22,334 bases of DNA, taken from GCA-2861595 sp035525365 (GTDB lineage: Bacteria > Actinomycetota > Acidimicrobiia > Acidimicrobiales > GCA-2861595). Every line of letters begins with the position of its first letter. The first letter of the stretch is position 1. Where the stretch lies: contig DATLEK010000097.1 of NCBI GenBank assembly GCA_035525365.1, positions 1 to 22,334 on the forward strand, given 5' to 3'. A program made the position numbers and the translations under genes. The notes under the pieces were generated by a model. That model saw only the letters and a program-made list of their open reading frames with translations. It did not search any database and was not told where the DNA came from. Positions 9,001-15,898 of the stretch are shown here, one piece after another.

Positions 9001-11296
9001 CTCCTGTGGCTGCCAGGGCCGCTCGTTCCATGCGGCCGCCGCCCTACCCGACGGGAGGGTGCTGGTGACGGGGGGAACCGAGAACTTCCTCGCCGGCGAT
9101 CGTTTCGAGGCACCCGAGGGCGAAGCGCCCCGGATCACGCCCTTCCCGGTCCTGGCCACTGCCGATATCTACGACCCGACGACGCGGGCCTGGTCGCCCA
9201 CCGGCGCCATGTCCGCCAAGCGCTTCCAGCACACAGCCACCGCGCTGCGCGATGGCACCGTGCTCGTCGTCGGCGGTCAGGATGAGCGTGGTGCCGCTCT
9301 CGGCAGCGCGGAGCGTTACGATCCGGCCTCCGGCACGTGGAGCCCGGCTGGCCGGCTGACGGTCGCACGCCTGTCCCACACCGCCACCCTCCTCGCCGAC
9401 GGACGGGTTCTCGTCAGCGGAGGCGCCACTGCGGAGGACACCCGGTATGCACCATTGGTGGCGGTCGAGGTCTACGACCCCACGCTGAACCTGTGGGCAT
9501 CCGCCGAGCCGATGACGACGGCGCGAGCCGGCCACACTGCGACCTCCCTCGCGAGTGGCAAGGTGCTGGTCACCGGGGGACTCGGTGGGCCCCGCGTGAG
9601 GGTCCCTAGCGGCGCCATTCAGCCCGCCCAGGTCGGCGCCGACGCGCTGGCGACGGCGGAGGTCTTCGACTCCGCCACCGGTAGGTGGAACTCGACCCCC
9701 CCGATGGGGATCCGCCGCTCGGCCCACACCGCCACGCTTCTGGGCGGACCCGCCTGTACCGCGGCGCTCGCCCCCAGGTGGTGCGGCGACGTCCTCATAG
9801 CGGGTGGGACGTCAGGGGCTGGGGGCCTCGCCGCCACGGAGATATACCAGGCCGGACCCGGTACCTGGGAGATCGGTCCGTTGCTGCGGGTTGGACGGTC
9901 CGGGCACACGGCCTCGGCCCTCGACGACGGCAAGGTGCTCCTGGCCGGCGGAGGACCCACGTTCCCGGGGGAAGCCACCGAAGGCCCGGTGGCCGGCGCC
10001 GAGGTGTACGACCCGGAGGCCTCCACCATTGGCGACGCCTGGAACTACACGACCCTCCTGACGTCTCCCCGCGCCGGCCACGCCGCCACGACCCTCCCGG
10101 ACGGCTCCGTCCTGGTCTCGGGCGGCTATCGGGGCGTGGAATCGAGGTTCGACGGCTTCCACGATCGAACGTTGCTCGCCGGGCCGTCCGAGCTCTACAC
10201 GCCCGCCCCCCATGTGCGCCATGTGCTGCCGGCATCCGGACCTGTGGCCGCTTCGACACCGGTGACCCTCAGGGGGTCAGGCTTTTCGGGCGCCACCGAC
10301 GTTCGCTTCGGCGCCGCGGGCGTTGCCCCGACCGCGCTCAACGTGGTCTCCAAGGCAGAGTTGACCGTGGTTGCTCCAGCCCGTGCCGTGGGCGGGCCCG
10401 TCGAGGTGTCGGTTTCGAATGCCGGCGGCACGTCGGCCCACATCGCCCAGGGCGCAGACCCGCGCTTTATCTACGTTGCCGCTGCTGGCCGGGTCGTCGA
10501 TCTCCTTGCCGCACCGGTCTCGGCCACCGCGGTGCGACTGACCTTCACCAGACCCGACGACGGTGCGGGGTCGCCGGCCGTCCATTTCGTAATCGAGCAG
10601 GCCGGCGCCGTAGCGGACGGGACATTGGTCAACCCCATCCGCCTGTGCACCGATGGCGTGTGTGATCCGCCCGGCATTCCCTTGGCCACGCTGCTCGTCG
10701 AGGACCTGGCACCAGGGACTCCTTACTTCTACGTGGTTAGGGCTCGGGGATTCAACGGAGAGCTGGGGCCGCCGTCGCCGGTCGCGTCGGCGACGACGCT
10801 CGGCGCATCAGTCGCGCCCTGCGCGCCGGCGCTGCCTACCAGCGTGTACCAGGTCACCTACCCGGGTCAGCGCTACTCGCTGGTGGGTGCCCCCTCTGGC
10901 ACGATCATGGGGGCCGACGGCCCCCTCTACGCATGGTTCGATCTCGGTGCCGGTGGACGGTACGAGGTGCTGGGCGCCAGCACGCCGACCGCCTCCGGAC
11001 GGGGCTACTGGGCATGGTTCGCCTGTTCCCGGATCGTCGATCTGGCGGCCGCAGGGCCCGATTCCGTTCAGTTCGATCTGGGCCCGTACCACGCGGCGAT
11101 GATCGGCAATCCCGCTCGACAGGATGTACACGCCCACGGCCAGGACTTTGCCGCCCGCTGGGATGCGGGCTCGAACGACGGCTTTGGCGGCTACGTGATG
11201 TCGAGCTATCAGGAGACCCTCTCGCTCGCCCCGGGCGAGGGGGCATGGGCATTCTCGTATTCGGGCACCCGGATCGAGATCGCTCCGAAGAGATGA
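6062..11296 (+). CDS. Giant secreted protein: three [kelch propeller + IPT/TIG] units, FN3 and unique C-terminus
   Basis: 1744 residues from ATG 6062 (ATG 6065 also possible; no strong Shine-Dalgarno). The frame is open back to 5894, but that part overlaps the preceding gene and lacks signal-peptide sequence. Residues about 28-54 are the signal-peptide core, with probable cleavage after ARASA. Modules in order: kelch propeller 59-438, IPT/TIG 441-523, kelch propeller 527-883, IPT/TIG 885-970, kelch propeller 972-1380, IPT/TIG 1384-1470, FN3-like domain about 1477-1580, then a 165-residue tail with Cys, Trp and Tyr that I do not recognise. Each propeller region shows seven signatures of the type HTATLLADGRVLVAGG. 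Five blades carry an inserted Cys pair before the conserved strand. No sortase motif or membrane anchor is visible. A role in adhesion or polymer binding is inferred from the architecture only. Confidence 0.82.
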   Translation: MMVAADAQVVPGRPFRSRRRAAGAGPGSALAVAFAALSLVAAGFTNIVAGARASATSPLGTWSTTGSTSTPRAGASAVVLGGAVCQVPQPPAHCGKVLVAGGLSGLASAAAELYDPAAGQWAPTASMRGAHGAGHLAVMLADGRVLVAGGGGGTSPAGAEVYDPLSDTWSATASPAQNSYGDGAALLLDGRVLRISGEEGFSLPNGVVAELYNPSAEAGRGAWAPAASPIFPQGTPTVTVLEGQACADAVPSRCGQALVVGAGGTELYDPVLGVWAPTLPPVAVQHPCDGHACHTSTLLADGRVLVLGGDPVAPADPTNPLDGFGQQAQVYDPSANSWAAVQRLPEARSGHTASLLPSGEVLVAGGAPTNATYRFDPDATSSAWEPTGFTVLRHNENSPYLHAAASLADGRVLVVGGVTPTASFTPPAAVEVYDPASVVARPSVLSVEPRVASTGTPSTVTISGYGFGAVPAVRFGDDPATVVSSSANEITVVPADHAPATVDVTVTTSAGTSATMAENRFSWHAPSVAWTATTPGGPLRSEHTATSLPDGTVLVAGGKAAGGTVLATAELYDPLSGSWRTTRALATARAGHAAVSLADGRLMVTGGVGADGRALASTEIYDAGAGTWRDGGSMVTARQQHTATLLGSGGSILVTGGSENSPTPTGTVDGTLASSEIYQPGVGQWTELPSPMNLPRRQHRATLLDAPSCSSAGAATWCHRVLVTGGDLGPGTSAELFDPASGTWAMTGSMLVGRAGHLALARADPACADGCGIVLSVGGSASTLAERYVPSTGRWVAAGRLHDARSGAAGAALADGSFLLVGGTGSDSPAPSAEVFDSSDSTWSLTKTPATASPSPSATVLPDGRVLVSGVNGYEVLMRPTTPALPAITGVDPPSGPTFGEPTVTIRGRGLARVTAVRFGDVRAALAVPPTDTQVVAIRPAQAQGIVDVTLTRPDGPDLSSPAGRYTYASGAWINPTSLVSCGCQGRSFHAAAALPDGRVLVTGGTENFLAGDRFEAPEGEAPRITPFPVLATADIYDPTTRAWSPTGAMSAKRFQHTATALRDGTVLVVGGQDERGAALGSAERYDPASGTWSPAGRLTVARLSHTATLLADGRVLVSGGATAEDTRYAPLVAVEVYDPTLNLWASAEPMTTARAGHTATSLASGKVLVTGGLGGPRVRVPSGAIQPAQVGADALATAEVFDSATGRWNSTPPMGIRRSAHTATLLGGPACTAALAPRWCGDVLIAGGTSGAGGLAATEIYQAGPGTWEIGPLLRVGRSGHTASALDDGKVLLAGGGPTFPGEATEGPVAGAEVYDPEASTIGDAWNYTTLLTSPRAGHAATTLPDGSVLVSGGYRGVESRFDGFHDRTLLAGPSELYTPAPHVRHVLPASGPVAASTPVTLRGSGFSGATDVRFGAAGVAPTALNVVSKAELTVVAPARAVGGPVEVSVSNAGGTSAHIAQGADPRFIYVAAAGRVVDLLAAPVSATAVRLTFTRPDDGAGSPAVHFVIEQAGAVADGTLVNPIRLCTDGVCDPPGIPLATLLVEDLAPGTPYFYVVRARGFNGELGPPSPVASATTLGASVAPCAPALPTSVYQVTYPGQRYSLVGAPSGTIMGADGPLYAWFDLGAGGRYEVLGASTPTASGRGYWAWFACSRIVDLAAAGPDSVQFDLGPYHAAMIGNPARQDVHAHGQDFAARWDAGSNDGFGGYVMSSYQETLSLAPGEGAWAFSYSGTRIEIAPKR

Positions 11297-11345
11297 GGCG
11301 GCAGGTGCGGGCGACCGATCATGCAACCGCCCCCCCGGTTCTCAC

Positions 11346-12050
11346 ATGAGCAGCCGAATCACGGTACTAGTGGCCGACTCCCAGCGTCTCTTCGCCGAAG
11401 GCGTGGCGGTAAGTCTGTCCCGTGAGCCGACCCTGGACGTCCTCCACGAGTTCCACGTCACCGGGCTCGAGGCCCTGGCGGCCATCTCCCGGCTGCGCCC
11501 GCAGGTCGTGTTCTACGACTATTGGATGGTAGGGGTGAACGGGCCCGCGGCGACGAGGGCCATCCACGTGTCGGCGCCCCAGACGAAGGTGATCCTGCTC
11601 TCGTGGTTCCATGGTCAGAGGCACGTGCAGGAGGCTCTCGAGGCCGGCGCCGTCGGCTTCCTGCCAAAGAGCGTCCGGGTCGACCAGGTGGTGGAGGCGG
11701 CTCATCGGGCGGCGGCCGGCGACCCCCTCATATACGGCGACGAGCTGCTACGGATGGTCGAGTCCATTGAGACTCGGGCCGATGAGGACGACGCTCGCTG
11801 GAGTGTTCTCTCGACGCTTACCGTACGCCAGCTCGAGATACTCCAATTGTTGGCCCTGGGGCCGCCGACCAAGCAGATGGCGAGAGAACTCAACATCACG
11901 GTCGGCACGCTGAAGAACCACATCTCCGGCATGCTCATCAAGACCGGAGCACGCTCCCAGCTGGAACTCGTGAACATGGCCCGCAATGCAGGACTGGTGC
12001 GTGACGTGGCTCCACACCGCGGCACCTCGCCGCCGAGACATAACTCTTAG
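11346..12050 (+). CDS. Orphan NarL/LuxR-family response regulator
   Basis: 234 residues. The N-terminal receiver domain (about 5-120) has Asp11 in LVADSQRLF, the phosphoacceptor candidate Asp58 in VVFYDYWMVG, Ser86 in ILLSWF and Lys108 in GFLPKSV. The second residue of the usual acidic pair is Ser12 rather than Asp, a variation that might weaken Mg2+ binding. Residues about 165-225 form a LuxR-type helix-turn-helix, with LTVRQLEILQLLALG, TKQMARELNITVGTLKNHIS and LVNMA. No histidine kinase lies next to it, so its partner is unknown. It follows the giant propeller gene by 49 bases on the same strand and could control the exported-protein cluster, but nothing in the sequence proves this. The start ATG is clear; the Shine-Dalgarno is weak. 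Confidence 0.88.
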   Translation: MSSRITVLVADSQRLFAEGVAVSLSREPTLDVLHEFHVTGLEALAAISRLRPQVVFYDYWMVGVNGPAATRAIHVSAPQTKVILLSWFHGQRHVQEALEAGAVGFLPKSVRVDQVVEAAHRAAAGDPLIYGDELLRMVESIETRADEDDARWSVLSTLTVRQLEILQLLALGPPTKQMARELNITVGTLKNHISGMLIKTGARSQLELVNMARNAGLVRDVAPHRGTSPPRHNS

Positions 12051-12060
12051 CTTAGCTTAG
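12046..12060 (+). repeat. Three tandem CTTAG copies at the regulator stop codon
   Basis: CTTAG occurs three times head to tail at 12046-12060. The first copy supplies the TAG stop of the response regulator. Because the unit is 5 nt, the three TAGs fall in all three forward frames, and the complement places TAA in all three reverse frames. It may be a slippage product. Confidence 0.6.
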
Positions 12061-12135
12061 ATGGTGCCTCGGTAATACGGCCCACCAGGGTCACGTCGAG
12101 GGTTGGTGGTGGTGCTTCGGCGATATCGTGCGCCG

Positions 12136-12555
12136 ATGAAGCTTCCTCAGGCGGCCGTGGAGTTCATCGAGTCCGCTCCCCTGGCCCACGTGGTGACACT
12201 GAACGAGGACGGCAGCCCGCACGTCACCATCGTTTGGGTGGGCCTCGAGGACGGTGAGATCGTCTCCGGTCACCTGGGCAACTGGAAGAAGCTGCGAAAC
12301 GTGCAGCGCGACCCCAGGGTGGCGATGTCGATGGAGGGCACCGTCCGCAACGAGATCGGCCTGACGGAGTACCTGGTGGTGAATGGGCGGGCTCGTCTCA
12401 CCGAGGGCGGAGCAGCCGAGCTGCTTCAACGGCTGGCCCACACCTACCTCGGCCCGGAGGTGAAGTTCCCTCCGTTCGACAACCCGCCACCAGGCGTCGT
12501 CATGCGGGTTGAGCCCGAGAGCATCGGCGGCGTGGGACCGTGGGCGGAAGCGTGA
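12136..12555 (+). CDS. PPOX-class (pyridoxamine-phosphate-oxidase fold) probable F420-dependent protein
   Basis: 139 residues from ATG 12136; the frame is open to a GTG at 12103, but the extra residues (VVVLRRYRAP) do not fit the family. The sequence shows the split-barrel flavin-binding pattern: AAVEFIESAPLAHVVTLNEDG, then SPHVTIVWVGLEDGEIV, GNWKKLRNVQRDPRVAMS and EYLVVNGRARLTEGG. Small actinobacterial proteins of this type are usually F420-dependent reductases or biliverdin-reductase-like enzymes, often annotated as PPOX class F420-dependent oxidoreductases. The cofactor is inferred from the family and lineage; substrate unknown, cytosolic. The stop overlaps the GTG of the downstream PsiE-like gene by 4 nt, so the two are probably cotranslated. 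Confidence 0.82.
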   Translation: MKLPQAAVEFIESAPLAHVVTLNEDGSPHVTIVWVGLEDGEIVSGHLGNWKKLRNVQRDPRVAMSMEGTVRNEIGLTEYLVVNGRARLTEGGAAELLQRLAHTYLGPEVKFPPFDNPPPGVVMRVEPESIGGVGPWAEA

Positions 12556-13067
12556 GCAGCGCCGCCGCCAAGAAAGGCAATGAGACGGAGGAACCGGTCG
12601 CCGAACCAGCGGACCGCCTGCTCCGCTTCGCCGAGAACATCGTTTACGCCGCGGCGGGGATCATCCTGCTCTTCGGCGCCTTGGCCGTCATGGTCATGGT
12701 CTGTTACCACCTCGCCCTGGACATCGACGACGGCGCCCGGCACGCGGTGGCCGAGGCACTCGACGGGCTGCTCCTCGCCTTCATCCTCCTCGAGCTGCTG
12801 GCTGGCATCCGCGCCACCATGACGGAGAAGAAGCTGGTCGCGGAGCCTTTCCTGATCGTCGGCATAATCGCGTCCATCAAGGAGATCGTTCTGGTAACCC
12901 TGGCCAGCCAGGAGACGATCGGGGACAACGGCAAGGCCTTCAACGATGCCATGACGGAGGTGTCCGTTCTGGGCGGCCTGGTTCTGGTTCTCGCCCTGGC
13001 CAGCTTCGTCGTGCGCCGCAAGGAGCGGGAGCCGGAGGAGGAGGAGAAGAAGAAGAAGAACGCCTGA
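12552..13067 (+). CDS. PsiE-like (phosphate-starvation-inducible family) membrane protein
   Basis: 171 residues from GTG 12552, in the GTGA overlap with the PPOX gene and preceded by GGAAG; GTG 12540 is an in-frame alternative. After a charged N-terminus come four hydrophobic segments: IVYAAAGIILLFGALAVMVM, AEALDGLLLAFILLELLAGI, FLIVGIIASIKEIVLVTLA and VLGGLVLVLALASFVV. The tail is strongly charged (EEEEKKKK). Four TM helices with the LLELLAGIR and KEIVL-type motifs fit the PsiE/PsiE-like family of small inner-membrane proteins of unknown biochemical function. In E. coli psiE responds to phosphate starvation; that control cannot be seen here. The family call is moderate. Confidence 0.72.
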   Translation: MSSAAAKKGNETEEPVAEPADRLLRFAENIVYAAAGIILLFGALAVMVMVCYHLALDIDDGARHAVAEALDGLLLAFILLELLAGIRATMTEKKLVAEPFLIVGIIASIKEIVLVTLASQETIGDNGKAFNDAMTEVSVLGGLVLVLALASFVVRRKEREPEEEEKKKKNA

Positions 13068-13161
13068 CCGGGAATCCACCGTCGCGGACACAAATTGGTC
13101 GGCCGTGGCGTTACCGTGGAGGAAGCCCGCGCACCTGCGTGGCCGAAGAAGGAGCTTCAAG

Positions 13162-13932
13162 ATGCAGAGCAGCAACCCCGTTCTCACCCGGGCCGGGACG
13201 TTCACGCGCACCGGCGCCGCCAGCCTGGAGGTCCCCACCGGCACCTCCACCTCCCATCTGGAGGCGATGTACGCCCGTCCCGGCCTGATGACCGTGGACA
13301 GCGTGGTCCTGCGCACGGGCATCCTGCTGGCGATCATCGCCACCACCGGCGGTGTGGCCTGGGCCCTCGACCTGGGCCAGGGCCCGGCCATAGTCGCTGC
13401 CATCGCCGGCTTCGCCCTGGCCATGGTCGTCACCTTCAAGCGGGTCACGAGCCCCCCGCTGATCCTGGCCTATGCCGCCGTCGAAGGCATCTTCCTCGGT
13501 GCCATAAGCCACGCCTTCAACAACGCCTATCCCGGTATCGTCGTGCAGGCCGTTCTCGGTACGGGGACGGCGTTCGGCGGAATGCTCTACGCCTACACGT
13601 CCGGGCGCATCAGGGTCACCCCCCGCATGACCAAGATGGTCGTGGGCGCCGCCATCGGGCTGCTCGGCCTGATGATCGTCAACCTGATCGCCGGCTTCTT
13701 CACCGACGGGGGTCTCGGGCTGCGCGACGGCGGGCCGCTGGCCATCGTGTTCAGCCTCGTGGCCATCGGTGTCGCGTGCCTCATGCTGGCCCTCGACTTT
13801 GACTTCATCGAGAAGGCCATTGCCGGCGGGGCGCCGGAGCGGGAGGCCTGGCTGGGCGCCTTCGGCCTCACCGTCACGCTGGTCTGGCTCTACATCGAGA
13901 TCCTGCGCCTCATCAGCTACTTCAGGGACTGA
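13162..13932 (+). CDS. Bax inhibitor-1 / YccA family membrane protein
   Basis: 256 residues from ATG 13162, chosen for the strong Shine-Dalgarno AAGGAG (13149-13154) 7 nt upstream; the frame extends to 13105 but that part is not needed. The N-terminus is soluble and followed by about seven hydrophobic segments. Motifs include TVDSVVLRTGILLAII, SPPLILAYAAVEGIFLGAIS, FGGMLYAYTSGRIRVTPRM and the C-terminal EREAWLGAFGLTVTLVWLYI followed by EILRLI, which are characteristic of actinobacterial BI-1/YccA-type proteins. The family includes calcium-leak channels and inhibitors of membrane proteases such as FtsH; no specific substrate can be assigned here. It sits 94 bases after the PsiE-like gene and converges with the DUF4399 gene. 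Confidence 0.88.
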   Translation: MQSSNPVLTRAGTFTRTGAASLEVPTGTSTSHLEAMYARPGLMTVDSVVLRTGILLAIIATTGGVAWALDLGQGPAIVAAIAGFALAMVVTFKRVTSPPLILAYAAVEGIFLGAISHAFNNAYPGIVVQAVLGTGTAFGGMLYAYTSGRIRVTPRMTKMVVGAAIGLLGLMIVNLIAGFFTDGGLGLRDGGPLAIVFSLVAIGVACLMLALDFDFIEKAIAGGAPEREAWLGAFGLTVTLVWLYIEILRLISYFRD

Positions 13933-13940
13933 GGAGCCGG

Positions 13941-13960
13941 CGCCGGAAACTCAGCCGGCG
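13941..13960. terminator. Short hairpin between convergent genes
   Basis: CGCCGG (13941-13946) and CCGGCG (13955-13960) form a 6-bp GC-only stem with an 8-nt loop in the 18-bp gap between the two convergent stop codons; it overlaps the minus-strand TGA. It lacks a U-tract. It could act as a bidirectional terminator but may be chance in such GC-rich DNA. Confidence 0.3.
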
Positions 13961-14442
13961 ACCGCCACCGTGATCCGATCGGTGGCGCCGAAAGCGGTGT
14001 GGGCGCCGTCGCCGGCCTGGAGGCACAACGTGTGCTCGCCCGCCTCCAGGTCGAGCGTGGCCTGGGTCTGGCCCTTGCCGAAGTGGTGGTGGGTGGCGTC
14101 GGCCGGGATGGTCTTTCCGGCTTTGACGCACGCGGAATCGACCACGATATGGAAGTGGCCGGCGCCTTCGCGAACCGGACCGGCGGGTTCGACGACGAGC
14201 CCCTCGGCGCCCATGGCGACCTGCACCGGTGCCGGCACCGAGGCCCCGTCCAGAGGCTGGGTGAAGAACACCTTCGGATCGACCTGCTCCTCACCACCAC
14301 CGGCGCCGCGGGTGGCAAGCAGCCCGAAGAGGGCCAGGGCGACCAGCCCCAGTGAAGCCGGCCATAGCGGGCGGTCTGTTCCGGTCCGCTTGAAGCCCAG
14401 GACCACGGCAAAGATCACGACGACTGCGAGAACGATAATCAT
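13951..14442 (-). CDS. DUF4399 membrane-anchored protein
   Basis: 163 residues on the minus strand, with a strong Shine-Dalgarno (AAGGAGG, complement of 14447-14453) 4 nt before the ATG. Two hydrophobic segments (about residues 2-17 and 29-45) are followed by a soluble domain, probably extracytoplasmic. The domain has the DUF4399 pattern: VFFTQPLDGASVPAPVQVAM, EGLVVEPAGPVREGAGHFHI, THHHFGKGQTQATLDLEAG and EHTLCLQAGDGAHTAFG. The domain is rich in conserved histidines, which invites a metal- or heme-related role, but its function is not established. It diverges from the ECF sigma operon across an 87-base spacer with a symmetric ECF-type promoter; a -10 CGAC lies about 22 nt upstream of the start codon, so it is a likely member of that sigma factor's regulon. 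Confidence 0.85.
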   Translation of the reverse strand: MIIVLAVVVIFAVVLGFKRTGTDRPLWPASLGLVALALFGLLATRGAGGGEEQVDPKVFFTQPLDGASVPAPVQVAMGAEGLVVEPAGPVREGAGHFHIVVDSACVKAGKTIPADATHHHFGKGQTQATLDLEAGEHTLCLQAGDGAHTAFGATDRITVAVAG

Positions 14443-14463
14443 CTCGCCTCCTTTTCGTCCTCT

Positions 14464-14490
14464 GTCGCCGGCTGCACGCTCACCGGTTCA
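14464..14490 (-). promoter_or_regulatory. ECF-type promoter for the DUF4399 gene
   Basis: Read on the minus strand, TGAACC (complement of 14485-14490) is followed after exactly 17 nt by CGAC (complement of 14464-14467). This is the layout of ECF promoters, which have an AAC-containing -35 box and a CG-containing -10 box; B. subtilis SigX promoters, for instance, follow the pattern TGTAAC-N17-CGAC. Transcription would begin near 14457, just upstream of the Shine-Dalgarno. Confidence 0.6.
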
Positions 14491-14500
14491 CGGTGAACCG
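14484..14500. repeat. Perfect 17-bp palindrome formed by overlapping divergent -35 boxes
   Basis: CGGTTCAC, a central G, then GTGAACCG: 8-bp perfect arms. Each arm contains one TGAACC box, one per strand, so the palindrome can be explained as two back-to-back ECF -35 elements. It could also bind a dimeric regulator. Confidence 0.75.
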
Positions 14501-14520
14501 TCGAGTGCGTCCCCTGCGAC
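14494..14520 (+). promoter_or_regulatory. ECF-type promoter for the sigma/anti-sigma/ABC operon
   Basis: TGAACC (14494-14499), then exactly 17 nt, then CGAC (14517-14520): the same boxes and spacing as on the opposite strand. Predicted transcription start is near 14527, just before the sigma-factor GTG at 14530, so the message would be nearly leaderless or would use a start codon slightly downstream. This fits autoregulation by the ECF sigma factor. Confidence 0.6.
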
Positions 14521-14529
14521 AACCCCGAT

Positions 14530-15090
14530 GTGGACACGAGCGTGCGGACGGTGATGCTGCCCGGAGAGGACCAGCGCACCGACCCCGAGCTGTTGGCGGC
14601 GCTCAGCGGTGGCGACCGTGGCGCCCTTCGGGTGCTCCACGAGCGCCACGCTCCATGGTTGCTGCTGCGCCTCGGCCGGCGCTGCGCCGACCCCGACGTG
14701 GTCGACCAGGCCGTGCAGGACACCTTCATGGCCGTGTGGCGCCGGCCCGAGGGGTACAGGGGAACCGGCGAGGTGGCGGCGTGGATCTGGGGCATCGGGA
14801 TCCGCCGTCTCATCGACCAGCTTCGCCGGCGACCGTCTGCCGCCCTTGCCTCGGTGCCGCTCACCGACAGCGCCCCGTCGGCCGAGGAGCAGGTGCTGCT
14901 CGGCGTGGAGCACGGCGACCTGGCCGGCGCCCTGAACCGGCTGTCCCCCGAGCTGAGGGCGGTGGTGCAGGCCACCGTGCTCGACGGGCTCACCACCCGC
15001 GAGGCGGGCCGGCTGCTCGGCATCCCCGCCGGAACCGTGAAGACCCGCATGATGCGGGCCAAGCCCCTACTTCGGGAGGCCCTCCTATGA
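14530..15090 (+). CDS. ECF-type RNA polymerase sigma factor
   Basis: 186 residues from GTG 14530. GTG 14542, GTG 14551 and ATG 14554 are in-frame alternatives, and a predicted transcription start near 14527 makes a downstream start quite possible. Region 2 is seen in LLAALSGGDRGALRVLHERH, DVVDQAVQDTFMAVWRRP and AWIWGIGIRRLIDQLRRRP. Region 4 is seen in LSPELRAVVQATVLDGLTTR, EAGRLLGIPAGTVKTRMMRA and LLREAL, a classic sigma-70 region 4 helix-turn-helix. The short linker and lack of extra domains place it among ordinary ECF (sigma-E-like) factors. Its stop overlaps the ATG of the zinc-finger anti-sigma gene (ATGA). It probably drives its own operon and the divergent DUF4399 gene. Confidence 0.9.
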   Translation: MDTSVRTVMLPGEDQRTDPELLAALSGGDRGALRVLHERHAPWLLLRLGRRCADPDVVDQAVQDTFMAVWRRPEGYRGTGEVAAWIWGIGIRRLIDQLRRRPSAALASVPLTDSAPSAEEQVLLGVEHGDLAGALNRLSPELRAVVQATVLDGLTTREAGRLLGIPAGTVKTRMMRAKPLLREALL

Positions 15091-15898
15091 CCTGGCACGC
15101 CGGCACCGCCGAACTGTCCCGCTACGCCACAGGAGAGGTCGACGACGCCACCGCCTCCTCCGTCGAGGCCCACCTGGTGTCCTGTGATCAGTGCCGGGCC
15201 CAGGTGGCCACCCACGTCGACCCACTGCGTCTCGAGCGCCTCTGGGAGGGTGTGCTCGACGCTGTCGACCAGCCCCGCATCCTTTGGGCCGAGCGGGTGC
15301 TCGTCCGCCTCGGGATCGCCGACCACACGGCCCGGCTCCTGGCCGCCACCCCTTCGCTGCAACTGTCGTGGCTGGCGTCGGTGGCCGTCGCCCTGATGTT
15401 CTCGGTGGTGGCCGCCCACGGCGGCTCCGAGGGACTGACCCTGTTCCTCACCGTGGCGCCACTGGTGCCGCTGGCCGGCGTGGCCGCCGCCTTCGGCCCC
15501 GAACTTGACCGCAGCCAGGGGATCACCGCGGCCACACCTCTGGCCGGCTGGCGCCTGCTGATGCTGCGGGGCTGCGCCGTGTTCAGTGTCACCGTGGCAC
15601 TGGCCGGGCTGGCTGCCCTGGCCCTGCCCGAGATGCACTGGACCTCGGCCGCCTGGCTGCTGCCCGCACTGGGCCTGAGCCTGGCCGCCCTCGGGCTGTC
15701 TGCCTTCATGTCGGTGGACCGGGCCGCCGGCGCGGTGGCCGTCGCCTGGGTGGCGGTCGTGATGGCCGCCTCGTATGGGGATCGCAACGGCCTGGCGGCG
15801 TTCGGTGCCACCGGGCAAGCCTGCTTCCTGCTGTTGATCGCCCTCGCCGCCGCCGTGGTCGTCCGCCAGCGGGACGCCCTCGAAATAAGGAGCCGCTC

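Noticed and set aside
6235..10200. Many near-repeats in the DNA of the kelch region, considered as a repeat array or CRISPR
   Set aside because: The repeats are degenerate at DNA level, keep codon phase and encode kelch blades; there are no identical repeats with regular spacers.
14439..15818. 459-codon minus-strand frame opposite the sigma and anti-sigma genes
   Set aside because: It overlaps clear sigma region 2 and 4 motifs and the divergent promoter; low-complexity shadow.
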